Source of the DNA: Bacteroidales bacterium
GTDB lineage: Bacteria > Bacteroidota > Bacteroidia > Bacteroidales > Paludibacteraceae
Direction of reading: 5' to 3'
Length of the DNA stretch: 14,781 nucleotides
Assembly: GCA_900768725.1 (NCBI GenBank)
Contig: CAAGDU010000157.1
Coordinates: 1 to 14,781 of the forward strand
Below, piece after piece: positions 1 to 7,819 of this stretch (positions are counted from its first letter, which is position 1; every line of letters starts with the position of its first letter). A program made the translations under genes and the position numbers. The notes below the pieces were generated by a model. It did no database searches, had not been told where the DNA came from, and worked only from the letters and a program-made list of their open reading frames with translations.

Positions 1-214
1 CGCCTCTCCTAAAAGGAGGGGTGAAGCGATGTCCAGTGGACATCGAGGTTAGGGGGCGGGATGGTACACTCGGCTCCAAGCCGCAAAGGGGATGAAAAGC
101 ATAGGATAAAAACTTATTACTATTGACTTATGAAAGTCATCATGCGGCTTGAAGCCGAGTCCTCCTCCCGCCCCCTTACCCCCTCCCCCCTCTAAGAGGG
201 AGGCGGGGGAGTGG
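1..214. repeat. GC-rich palindromic interspersed repeat, copy 1 (left end cut by window)
   Basis: This non-coding element recurs at 13903-14155 in the same orientation. Its core is a long imperfect inverted repeat: 51-84 (begins agggggcggg, ends caagccgc) pairs with 144-176 (begins gcggcttgaagccg, ends cgccccct) around an AT-rich loop at 85-143. The outer arm ends in gaggcgggggagtgg (200-214). That is the complement of ccactcccccgcctc, with which copy 2 begins; here the first nine bases fall outside the window. A small perfect hairpin, gatgtcc-agt-ggacatc, lies at 28-44. There is no plausible gene inside. It could be a MITE-like or REP-like element, and both names are inference from structure. 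Confidence 0.8.
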
Positions 215-291
215 AAACTACCTTCGACTCTAAAAACTCAAATATAAAGGTAATAAGTCTTTTATCTTTCATCCTTATAGACAAAGGTAAT

Positions 292-360
292 TTATCTCCC
301 CCTCCCTTGCGGGGTCCCCGAAAAATCTTTGATTTTTGGGGTGCTCTCGTAGGGAGGGAC
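292..360. repeat. Nested hairpin downstream of the PUL; possible transcript end
   Basis: The outer stem pairs 300-307 (ccctccct) with 351-358 (agggaggg). The inner stem pairs 316-327 (ccccgaaaaatc) with 331-341 (gatttttgggg) around a ttt loop, with one bulged g. It lies about 50 bp beyond the stop codon of the last PUL gene, so it could end or protect the minus-strand transcript. It lacks a proper U-run after the stem on that strand, so terminator function is uncertain. Between it and the gene, 372-406 holds short repeats of tccttcatcct. The rest of 215-291 shows nothing recognisable. Confidence 0.45.
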
Positions 361-408
361 GGGGTGGGTCCTCTCCTTCATCCTGTGTCCTTCATCCTTT
401 ATCCTTAG

Positions 409-2511
409 TTAGAGCGGGCGGATGGTGATGGCGTAGCCGCCTGAGGGAGCCTCGTAGATTTTCAGTTTGGTCTTGCTATTTACCTTCTTAGTGGAGATGG
501 TGTATGCCTGTGGGTTGGTCAGGTAGTGCGCATCTTTGGCGTCTTGGTAGATAGTGGCGACATACTGTTTGCCTGCGGGGAGGAAGTCGAGGGAGATAGT
601 GGAGGTGCGCGCCTCTTTGCCGCAGGTGCCTCCTACGAAATACTCGTCTTTGCCCTTGGTCTTACGCGCTACGGTGATGTACTCCAGCGGCTCGGCTTCG
701 AGGTACCACGATTGGTCCCAGTCGAGCGCCACATCGCAGATGAATCGGAAAGCGTCTGGGAAGCGCTCGTAGTTCTCGGGGACATCGGCAGCCATCTGCA
801 AGGGCGAGTACATGGTTACGTAGAGCGCGAGTTGGTTGCAGAGGGTGGTGTTGCAATGGTTGGGGTTGTTGGGCGACATCTTGCTCATATCCATCTCGAA
901 GATACCCGGGGTGTAGTCCATCGGTCCACCGTTGAGGCGCGTGAAGGGCAGGATACAGGTGTGCCCGGGCTGAATACCCATCGTGGCTTGGTACTCGGTG
1001 CCCATAGCCGACTCGTTGCCGATGAGGTTGGGGTAAGTGCGGCAGAGTCCCGTGGGGCGCACTACCTCGTGGGCATTGACCATGACATGGTACTTGGCGG
1101 CTTTCTCGATGCAATAGAGGTAGTGGTTGTTGACCCACTGGGAGTAGTGTGTCTCGCCCCGCGGCACGATATTGCCCACGTAGCCCGATTTCAGGGCGGG
1201 GTAGTCGTAGCGGTTCATAAACTGATATGCGGTATCGAGATGGCGCTCGTAGTTGCGGATGGATGCAGAGGTCTCGTGGTGCATAATCATCTTGACGCCC
1301 TTTGCCTTGGCATAGTCGTGGATACGCTCCACGTCGAAGTCGGGGTAAGGCGTTACGAAGTCATAGACATAGTCTTTCTGATTGCCGAGCCAGTCTTCCC
1401 ATCCGATATTCCATCCCTCCACGAGCACTCCATCGAAGCCGTACTTGGCGGCGAAATCGATGTAGCGGAGGACGTTCTCGGTGGTAGCGCCGTGGTTGCC
1501 GTGGGGCGTTACCTTGGTGTAGTCGGTCTTGCCGATTTGCACGGAGGGGAGGTCGTTGGTGTACGACCACGCCTTGCTCCAGTTAATCATCTCCCACCAT
1601 ACGCCGATGTATTTCATGGGTTTAATCCACGAGGTGTCCTCTATGCGGCAGGGCTCGTTGAGGTTGAGCGTCATGCGGTTGGCGAGGATTTGTCGGGCGT
1701 CGGTCGCCACCTGCACTGTTCGCCACGGGCTTTGGCAGGGGGCTTGCATGTAGCCTTTGTTGCCAAGGGCGTCGGGCGAGAGATGGGAGGTGAAGACGAA
1801 GGTGGTGTCGTTGAGGTCGAGGTGCATGCAGGCGTAGTTGACGAGCGCTGCCTCGTGGATGGTGAGCCACACGCCGTTGTCGGTGCGGAGGAGGAGGGCG
1901 GTCTGCACGCCGGTCTTGGAGAAGCCGCGCTGGCTGACGTTGCCCACACGCGTGGCGTCGCTCAGACTGCGGATGTCGCTCAGGCGCGAGCGGGTATATT
2001 CGTACTCCTGCGTGTCGTAATCGCCTGAAATCCAGTAGGCAGTGATGTCGCCCGGCATGGCGAACTCGGTCTGCTCCTCGCGGATGGTGAAGTAGTTGAG
2101 CCCGAGCAGCGGGAACTCGTAGCGGAACGCCAAGCCATCGTCGAAGAGGCGGAAGCGCAGGCGGATATATCGGTTCTGCGGGTTCTGCTTGAGGTGGACA
2201 AGGAGTTCGTTGTAGTGGTTGCGGATGTCGCGCTCCTCGCCCCAGACGGGTTGCCAAGTCTCGTCGAAGGTGCAGCGTTCGGCACCCACCTGCTCAAAGC
2301 CGTAGAGCAGTTGGTCGTTCACGAGGTCCAAGCCGAGGTGCGAAGGGCGGACGAGAGTGTCGCCATTCAGCGTGAGCATATAGGTCATGCGACCTTGGTC
2401 GCCAATGGTGAACTGCATAGACAGTCTGCCGTCGGGAGAGGTGAGGGTCTCGCTCGCCATGGCAATCGTTGAGAGTACCACGGCAGCAATGATAGATAGG
2501 ATGCGTTTCAT
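409..2511 (-). CDS. susB: GH97 alpha-glucosidase, SusB-like (inverting type)
   Basis: This 700-residue protein matches the usual GH97 length and layout: an N-terminal beta-sandwich (about 21-290), a (beta/alpha)8 barrel (about 295-590) and a C-terminal beta domain (about 605-700). A signal peptide, MKRILSIIAAVVLSTIAMAS, has no lipobox cysteine, so a soluble periplasmic enzyme is expected. Three glutamates match the B. thetaiotaomicron SusB residues E439, E508 and E532 as I recall them: E413 (HHETSAS), E482 (VNAHE) and E506 (GTEYQ). Their spacing of 69 and 24 residues is identical, which indicates the inverting alpha-glucosidase subgroup rather than the retaining alpha-galactosidase one. The enzyme should release glucose from the non-reducing ends of imported oligosaccharides. 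The gene starts 7 bp after the stop of the clan-D gene, so the two are probably translated from one message. It is the last gene of the PUL. Confidence 0.93.
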   Translation of the reverse strand: MKRILSIIAAVVLSTIAMASETLTSPDGRLSMQFTIGDQGRMTYMLTLNGDTLVRPSHLGLDLVNDQLLYGFEQVGAERCTFDETWQPVWGEERDIRNHYNELLVHLKQNPQNRYIRLRFRLFDDGLAFRYEFPLLGLNYFTIREEQTEFAMPGDITAYWISGDYDTQEYEYTRSRLSDIRSLSDATRVGNVSQRGFSKTGVQTALLLRTDNGVWLTIHEAALVNYACMHLDLNDTTFVFTSHLSPDALGNKGYMQAPCQSPWRTVQVATDARQILANRMTLNLNEPCRIEDTSWIKPMKYIGVWWEMINWSKAWSYTNDLPSVQIGKTDYTKVTPHGNHGATTENVLRYIDFAAKYGFDGVLVEGWNIGWEDWLGNQKDYVYDFVTPYPDFDVERIHDYAKAKGVKMIMHHETSASIRNYERHLDTAYQFMNRYDYPALKSGYVGNIVPRGETHYSQWVNNHYLYCIEKAAKYHVMVNAHEVVRPTGLCRTYPNLIGNESAMGTEYQATMGIQPGHTCILPFTRLNGGPMDYTPGIFEMDMSKMSPNNPNHCNTTLCNQLALYVTMYSPLQMAADVPENYERFPDAFRFICDVALDWDQSWYLEAEPLEYITVARKTKGKDEYFVGGTCGKEARTSTISLDFLPAGKQYVATIYQDAKDAHYLTNPQAYTISTKKVNSKTKLKIYEAPSGGYAITIRPL

Positions 2512-2518
2512 AATTGCG

Positions 2519-4042
2519 TTATTTCGTTAGTCGATACACTTTGCATGCGTGGGGTGCGAGTTCCACGCTGATGGAGTTCATCGTACCGAGGTCTTTGTGC
2601 TCCCAGAGGTCGCGCACCTGCATGTCGCCTTCCGTCAGAGTGGCAAAAGAGATGTAGCGCGTTTGCGGGGTGTCTTCGCGGTTGAAGAGGCCTACTATCC
2701 AATCGCCGTTCTGCATCTGACCTACCCAAATCTGACTCTCCACCTTGCCCAAGTCGCGCGAGAGGGGTCTGCCCACAAAGCCGTCTTTGTTGAGCGCCAG
2801 CATCTCCTCGTTTTGGTAGTACTGCACACGGTTCTCTATATCCTTAGAGTCGTATTGGTCGGCGCAGGCGATAGGACCACCGCCTATCAACTGGAGCGAG
2901 ATAACCGACTCGCACTCGTCCTTGGTGCTAAATTTACCCTCGTGGTTCATCGTTGTCAGGCGCGTGAAGTCGCCGTCCATGATAATCTTGCCGCGCCCCG
3001 AGACGTCCGACCAATAGACGAAGCCATCGAAGACATTGAACGTGGTAGGCCACTGGTCAGGGATGATATCTCCGCGGCGGCGATAATAGGTACCCCCTTT
3101 GTATTCATCCACCCATTGGTCGCCATCCACGCCCGAGAAGGCAGCCCAGTGTCCGCAGAACACATCCGCCTCGCAACGCATCATGTTCATATAGCGACGC
3201 TCGTTGGCACCATGGTTCTTGCCCAGCGGCATGACGATAGAGGTGAAGACACCGTATTTGGTTGCCGCCTCGTTGATATACTTCAATGCCAATTCGTATT
3301 CTTCCGTACCATACCCGCGCCCCGGGTCGCCACCCATACCCGTTCCTTCCTCAAAGACACACATGAAGTCCATGCGGATATAGGTTACGCCCAACTCGCT
3401 GTAGTACTTGAAGAAGCCATCGATGAACTCCTTGCAGCCGGGATGGGAGGGGATAGCCCATTGGAAAATCTCGTTTGCGGGATTTGCGTTCGGCCTCATC
3501 ACGTTATCCACGCCCTCTTGGTAGAGCAGGCTGCCCACGTTGTACTTGGTACCCGGGATAATCTGATTCCAATCGCAGTGAATCCACAGCGGGTTGTCGT
3601 ACACGCCCAAGCGCAAGCCGTGCTCTTTGCAGAGGGCTACCAAGTCTTTGAGGGCAAACAACTTCCCATTTTCCTCGCCGTAGTGCGTCATGTAGAGGCA
3701 GGAGTTGTCGCAGTACATGGTCATAAAACCATCGGTGCAAATCATGTCGTATCCGTATGGCAGCAGGTTCTTCTCCACCCACTCCACGTTCTTCACCCAT
3801 CTGTCCCACGGCATGTTGCGGTTGGTGCCATCTGCCTCCGCCTCAAAGCAGTATTCATAGACCGTCCAATAGAGCGGGGCATTGGCTTGCACTTTCGGGG
3901 CTTCGATAACGGGGTCGTCTTCTACATCGTCAATCGTCCAGCCTGTATCTATTTTCTGCTCGCAGGACACTTGCGTCAGCGCGAAGAAGCATGCGCCAAA
4001 CGCCAAAAAGAGAGATTTGAATTTCATGTTGGTAAATTTCAT
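2519..4042 (-). CDS. Lipoprotein glycoside hydrolase, clan GH-D (GH27/Melibiase-like)
   Basis: This 507-residue protein has a lipoprotein signal ending ALTQVSC, with the lipid cysteine at 27 counted from the first Met. The internal Met at residue 6 (4027) would give a more typical 22-residue signal and may be the true start. A linker (28-55) leads into a TIM barrel (about 56-400). YIRMDF (221-226) fits the GH27/36 nucleophile strand with D225. RCEAD (289-293) fits the RxxxD acid/base region with D293. GGGPIACADQ (387-396) and NEEMLALNKDGFVG (411-424) resemble the GH27 barrel end. A C-terminal beta-sandwich (about 430-507) follows. Known GH27 activities include alpha-galactosidase and isomalto-dextranase. 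Beside a SusB-type enzyme, an alpha-glucan-cleaving role is possible but unproven. The family call is fairly firm; the substrate is not known. Confidence 0.75.
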   Translation of the reverse strand: MKFTNMKFKSLFLAFGACFFALTQVSCEQKIDTGWTIDDVEDDPVIEAPKVQANAPLYWTVYEYCFEAEADGTNRNMPWDRWVKNVEWVEKNLLPYGYDMICTDGFMTMYCDNSCLYMTHYGEENGKLFALKDLVALCKEHGLRLGVYDNPLWIHCDWNQIIPGTKYNVGSLLYQEGVDNVMRPNANPANEIFQWAIPSHPGCKEFIDGFFKYYSELGVTYIRMDFMCVFEEGTGMGGDPGRGYGTEEYELALKYINEAATKYGVFTSIVMPLGKNHGANERRYMNMMRCEADVFCGHWAAFSGVDGDQWVDEYKGGTYYRRRGDIIPDQWPTTFNVFDGFVYWSDVSGRGKIIMDGDFTRLTTMNHEGKFSTKDECESVISLQLIGGGPIACADQYDSKDIENRVQYYQNEEMLALNKDGFVGRPLSRDLGKVESQIWVGQMQNGDWIVGLFNREDTPQTRYISFATLTEGDMQVRDLWEHKDLGTMNSISVELAPHACKVYRLTK

Positions 4043-4191
4043 GTTTAGAACTTCGTGTTTTTAACTCCGCTTCGCTTCGTGTAGGAAACTTCGTGTAAGT
4101 AACTCCGCTTTGCTCCGTGTACAGCCCGCAGGGCTTTCATACATTTACTTTCTTACAGCCCGCAGGGCTTTCGTACACGAAGTTGTTTCCC
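4043..4191. repeat. Repeat-filled gap between susE-like and clan-D gene
   Basis: Two diverged direct units lie at 4048-4083 and 4085-4121. Both read aacttcgtgt, then taactccgctt, then cgtgta. They are followed by two copies of acagcccgcagggctttc (4121-4138 and 4155-4172), each of which is a small hairpin (agccc-gca-gggct). aacttcgtgta at 4087-4097 is perfectly complementary to tacacgaagtt at 4174-4184, so the whole gap could fold as one branched stem in the operon message. There is no ORF here. A role in RNA processing or in protecting the upstream susCDE part of the message is inference. Confidence 0.65.
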
Positions 4192-5604
4192 TTACTTCTC
4201 GAACGTTACGGTGCTTCTCGTGGCATCGAGGGTGATGGTGTATTCGCCGCCCTCTTTCACTATCCATTTCTGGTCGGGGTCGCCTTTGGGCGTGTAGAAG
4301 AAGCCCATCGGCGTGCCTATCTCCACCGGCGTATCTGCCGCCATCGCCATGAGGGTAGGTCCTAAGTAGTCGGAAGTGGTAAGCGGAAACTTGATTTCGC
4401 CCGGGGTCAGCGTACCTTTCCATTGGAACTTACAATCGCCTATGTAGGAGAAGCACAACGTGAAAGGCGTGTCCCAGCTGGTCGGCGTAGCACTACCGCA
4501 GAGATAGACATAGGCGTAGTTGCAGAGACGGGTGAACGAGAGGGTGCGGTTGCTCAGGTCGGCATCCACCTGATAGATACCGTCTGCCGCGCATTGCCAT
4601 TTGAAGTCATCCGCATCGGTGGTGCCTTGCGGGTGGAAGAGCATGGCAGTGGTGCCTTCGGTGGTAACATTCGGTTCAGTAGCGGTGTAGAAAGCATCGG
4701 CAAATGAGCCGCTGCTCGGATTGCAAGCCATCTTCAACTCGCCCTTGGTGAGCGGTCCCGTCCATGTCAGACTGGTCTCGCTCAGTTGCTCCATATAGGA
4801 AGCATTGCCTAAGTTCCATCCGCCCCATGTAGCATCGCCGACAAGTGCGAGCGGCTGGTTGAGCACCAACGTCATCGCATCGAGGTTCACCTCGGGCACA
4901 TAGAAGCCCTCCTGCTGCACAGGCACACCCTTCACCGTCTCGACGGTGGCATGCACCATCTGACGCTCGTTTGCCCCCATGCCGATGAAGTCCGCCTCAG
5001 CCGACTGCTCCATCAGGAAGAAGAACTCGCCGGGCTGCATCACGCCGCGGTAGACGTAGGCATTCACGCCCGCTATCTTCTCCATCACCAACGCATTGGC
5101 ATAGTCGTTGCCCGCCGAAGTAGCGCTGCCCGCGATATAGAAGTAGTTGGCAAAACCCAGCGCATCGAAAATAGCGGTAGAAAGCATAGGCTTGATATAG
5201 GTCTTGGAGCCCAGCGGGTTGGCAATCAGTTCCGCCTCTATCTGCATCCACGTGCCCGGGGCAACTTTCCACTGCTCCAACATCGCGTTCAACTCCGCAT
5301 GGGTGAACGACACCGAGTCCAAGCCCTTCACTGCCAACTTGCTGATGGAGGTCTCGAAGCCGTTGCCTGCCACGTCCATCTTGAAGTAGTAGTCGTAGCC
5401 CGTGGTGCCTTCCAAGGGTTCGGGAATATCCCATGTGAAGGTGATGGCATTCTCGCCTGCATAGCGTTGCGCCAGCACCACACTGTCCCGCGACGCACGC
5501 AGGTGTAGCGCGTCCTCGGGCTGAGGTATCTCATAGTGCATGCTCTCCTGCCGGCATCCAACCAGCAAAAGGAAAGTACTGAGTATATAAAGAATCTTTT
5601 TCAT
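4192..5604 (-). CDS. susE: SusE-like surface glycan-binding lipoprotein
   Basis: This 470-residue outer-membrane lipoprotein binds polysaccharide and supports uptake by SusCD. The lipobox is LLVGC with Cys17. Residues about 25-145 match the SusE N-terminal domain (AITFTWDIP near 53-61). Three SusE/SusF-type carbohydrate-binding modules follow: about 153-250 (NYFYIAGSAT, PGEFFFL), 252-357 (LALVGDATWGGWNLG, WTGPLTKGELKMA) and 363-468 (YVYLCGSATPTSW, WKGTLTPGEIKF). The recurring W-x-G-x-L-x-x-GE-x-K-F pattern and exposed Trp residues (W260, W263, W281, W377, W395) are typical of starch-type modules in this family. It sits third in the susC-susD-susE order, as in the classical Sus locus. The actual ligand cannot be read from sequence. 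Confidence 0.88.
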   Translation of the reverse strand: MKKILYILSTFLLLVGCRQESMHYEIPQPEDALHLRASRDSVVLAQRYAGENAITFTWDIPEPLEGTTGYDYYFKMDVAGNGFETSISKLAVKGLDSVSFTHAELNAMLEQWKVAPGTWMQIEAELIANPLGSKTYIKPMLSTAIFDALGFANYFYIAGSATSAGNDYANALVMEKIAGVNAYVYRGVMQPGEFFFLMEQSAEADFIGMGANERQMVHATVETVKGVPVQQEGFYVPEVNLDAMTLVLNQPLALVGDATWGGWNLGNASYMEQLSETSLTWTGPLTKGELKMACNPSSGSFADAFYTATEPNVTTEGTTAMLFHPQGTTDADDFKWQCAADGIYQVDADLSNRTLSFTRLCNYAYVYLCGSATPTSWDTPFTLCFSYIGDCKFQWKGTLTPGEIKFPLTTSDYLGPTLMAMAADTPVEIGTPMGFFYTPKGDPDQKWIVKEGGEYTITLDATRSTVTFEK

Positions 5605-5724
5605 AATCGTGATTATTTTTGACCGCTGCGCTATTTGACCACTTCGTTGTTAGATGTTTGACCGCTACGCTGTTAGATTACTGTGCGGTCTAACTTCTAA
5701 CAGCGCAAAGCGCGGTCTAACTTC
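5605..5724. repeat. Repeat-filled gap between susD and susE-like gene
   Basis: Three related direct units, tttgaccgct(g/a)cgct and a variant, occupy 5618-5635, 5634-5654 and 5657-5677. A second direct pair, gcggtctaacttct, lies at 5685-5698 and 5712-5725; its right copy runs 1 bp into the susD stop codon. The segment near 5694-5717 (tctaacagcgcaaagcgcgg onward) is complementary to the unit at 5657-5677 apart from a few extra bases. A stem-loop in the message is therefore expected. No gene and no promoter consensus are visible here. Confidence 0.65.
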
Positions 5725-7587
5725 TTACTTCCAATACGGTAATTGTTTCAACTTCGGGTTGCGGTCTATCTGGCTCTGGTGGATGGGGAACCAATAGTAC
5801 GCCTTCTTATACACGCGCGTCTGATACTGCGTCTTCTGGAAGAACTCGGCATCGGTCTTACCCGAGTAGTTCATGCCGTACTGGGGACCGTTGAGTTTCT
5901 CCTCTGCCAGTTTCCAGCGGCGCAAGTCGTCGTAGCGCAAGCCCTCGCAACAGAGTTCCACATTACGCTCGTGGCGGATAATCTCTCGCATGGCATCCTG
6001 CGTGTTGTCCACGTGGATATACTTGTCATCGGTTGCTCCCGTGGTGTAGCCTCTGACGCCTGCACGCGCACGGATACGGTTCATGTACTCCAATATCTCC
6101 GGATTGCCCGGGTCGCACTCGTTCAGCGCCTCCGCGTAGTTCAGGTATGCTTCGCCCAAGCGGTAGAGCACCCCGGGACGATACTGGAAGTTCTCCTCTT
6201 TCACGTTGGTCTTCGGGTGCACCTTCTTGCGCACAAGGTAGCCGTTCTGCGGCGCATCGTGGGTATGGATGTTGTCGTCGCCACCGTTGAAGAAGTTGAA
6301 GCAACGCTCCTCCTGCGTGAAGTAGGAGTTGTGGAACGACACCGCAACGTAGAACCGCGGCTCGCGGTGGCAATAACTCTTTTGGGTATGCTCGTAGGTG
6401 ATAGCCCCGCCGTTGATTTGTTCGTCCCACGCCGTTGCGTCGTTGGTGATACGGCTCTCCTCGAAGCCCTCTGCCTCGTAACCCGACGCGGGGTCGGTGA
6501 TAGGCAGACCGTTCTCCATGAAGAAGGCATCCACCAACTGCTGCGTAACGCTGTAGCCGCCCGAACCGCCCGAGTTGGCAGGCGTTGCGTGCTTCTCATA
6601 CTCCGTGTAGTCGCAACCGCCCGGGCGAGCAAAGAGTATCTCTTTGTTGCCTTGGTCGAAGGTGGTGAAGAGCACGTTCTGCACGGACATGTAGTGGTCC
6701 ACCGCGCCGGACTTGTCGGTCTCCTCATAGAGCGCATAGCCCGCTTCCTCCGCCGTCTCTATCAGCAGTTTGCAGGCATCTGCCGCCTTGCGCCAACGCG
6801 CGGGGTCGTACTGCTGCGCGAAGATTTCCTCGCCCTTGTCGTTCACATAGCCCGCATAGTCGCTGTTGCCGTTCACTAATGGCGAGGCGGCAAACAGCAG
6901 CATACGCGCACGCACCGCCAGCGCCATCACGCTCGTAGCACGACCATACTTCTGCGCACTCGAATAGACGGCGGGCAACTTCTCCGATACCGCCAGCAGC
7001 GCCGAGTCGCACCAGTCGATGACCTCGTAGTAAGGCGACTGACCCACCTGCAAGTCCTCCACCGCCATGTCTGTGCTATAGAGCACCCCGGGCGTGAAGG
7101 GGATAGCGCCGTAGGTGTTCACCAAGAGGTATTGGTAATAGGCTATCAGGAACTCGCACTCCGCTTTCATATAGTCCACCTCCGTCTGCGACACTCCTTG
7201 GTCGGGCAGCGCATGCACATTCTCGATGAATATATACGCCTCGCGGATACGCTGCGGCAGCGTAGCCCAATAGTTGCCGTCCCAGTCGCTCGACGGTGTC
7301 CACTCGCCCAGCACGTAGGGTATCACTTTCCAGTTCCATTGGCGCCAGCGCTCGCTCGGGCTCATCTCGTCGCCGAGGATGTCCCAACCGAGGTATCGAC
7401 CATAGCCGAAGTAGGGGTCGGGAATGTTGGAATACACACCAGCCAACCATCCCATCATGCGCGTCTTGTCCTCAAACACCATCTCCAGCGTCAACTCCGT
7501 ATCCGGCTCCTTGTCCAAGAAACTGCACCCGCTCGTAGGCAGCATGAACGCTAAGCCAACCAAAAATATATAAAGATTCTTTTTCAT
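5725..7587 (-). CDS. susD: SusD-like nutrient-uptake outer membrane lipoprotein
   Basis: This 620-residue substrate-binding lid of the SusCD importer is anchored on the cell surface. The lipoprotein signal MKKNLYIFLVGLAFMLPTSGC gives lipid Cys21, followed by SFLDKEPDTELT, a standard SusD opening. The C-terminal RagB/SusD signatures are present: LYRLGEAYLNYAEALNE and ELCCEGLRYDDLRRW. I chose the ATG at 7587 because aaaaggacg just upstream gives a Shine-Dalgarno-like AGGA five bases from it. The signal peptide then begins normally with MKKN. The alternative ATG at 7602 adds MKRTF. The gene follows susC as expected, but across an unusually long 232 bp gap (217 bp from the alternative start) rather than the usual few bases. 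Confidence 0.95.
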   Translation of the reverse strand: MKKNLYIFLVGLAFMLPTSGCSFLDKEPDTELTLEMVFEDKTRMMGWLAGVYSNIPDPYFGYGRYLGWDILGDEMSPSERWRQWNWKVIPYVLGEWTPSSDWDGNYWATLPQRIREAYIFIENVHALPDQGVSQTEVDYMKAECEFLIAYYQYLLVNTYGAIPFTPGVLYSTDMAVEDLQVGQSPYYEVIDWCDSALLAVSEKLPAVYSSAQKYGRATSVMALAVRARMLLFAASPLVNGNSDYAGYVNDKGEEIFAQQYDPARWRKAADACKLLIETAEEAGYALYEETDKSGAVDHYMSVQNVLFTTFDQGNKEILFARPGGCDYTEYEKHATPANSGGSGGYSVTQQLVDAFFMENGLPITDPASGYEAEGFEESRITNDATAWDEQINGGAITYEHTQKSYCHREPRFYVAVSFHNSYFTQEERCFNFFNGGDDNIHTHDAPQNGYLVRKKVHPKTNVKEENFQYRPGVLYRLGEAYLNYAEALNECDPGNPEILEYMNRIRARAGVRGYTTGATDDKYIHVDNTQDAMREIIRHERNVELCCEGLRYDDLRRWKLAEEKLNGPQYGMNYSGKTDAEFFQKTQYQTRVYKKAYYWFPIHQSQIDRNPKLKQLPYWK

Positions 7588-7615
7588 AAACGTCCTTTTC
7601 ATTAAACATTACTTG

Positions 7616-7813
7616 AACATCTAATTATCGTTCCTTTTTTTTAACATGTAATTATCGTTCCTTTTTTTAACATATAATTATCGTGTAATTATTCATTAAT
7701 TATTTTCGATGTGATTAGAATTATACGATTAATTATACGATAATTATATGTTAAAATGTACTACACGATAATTATATGTTAAAATAAAATGTACTACACG
7801 ATAATTATACGTT
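7616..7813. repeat. AT-rich direct and inverted repeats between susC and susD
   Basis: Three tandem units starting aacat(c/g/a)taattatcg, each of the first two ending in a T-run, lie at 7616-7642, 7643-7668 and 7669-7690. They face three inverted units, acgataattata(t/c)gtt, at 7737-7752, 7765-7780 and 7798-7813. aacatataattatcgt (7669-7684) is a perfect complement of the first two inverted units. The inverted set is itself a direct repeat, with aaaatgtactac following and an extra aaaat in the second copy. In the operon message this region can form alternative long AU-rich stems between susC and susD. No gene lies here. Confidence 0.75.
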
Positions 7814-7819
7814 TGACAA

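Noticed and set aside
211..408. 65-codon ORF on the plus strand starting with GTG in the repeat edge
   Set aside because: It starts inside the palindromic element, crosses hairpin sequence and has no family resemblance or ribosome site.
526..2028. 500-codon ORF on the plus strand opposite the GH97 gene
   Set aside because: The minus-strand frame is a clear SusB-type enzyme with all three catalytic glutamates. The antisense frame has no recognisable domain, and its length follows from GC-rich codon use.
2549..4048. 499-codon ORF on the plus strand opposite the clan-D glycosidase gene
   Set aside because: It is the exact antisense of a gene with a lipoprotein signal and clan-D motifs. Its translation has no domain or signal, so it is a shadow.
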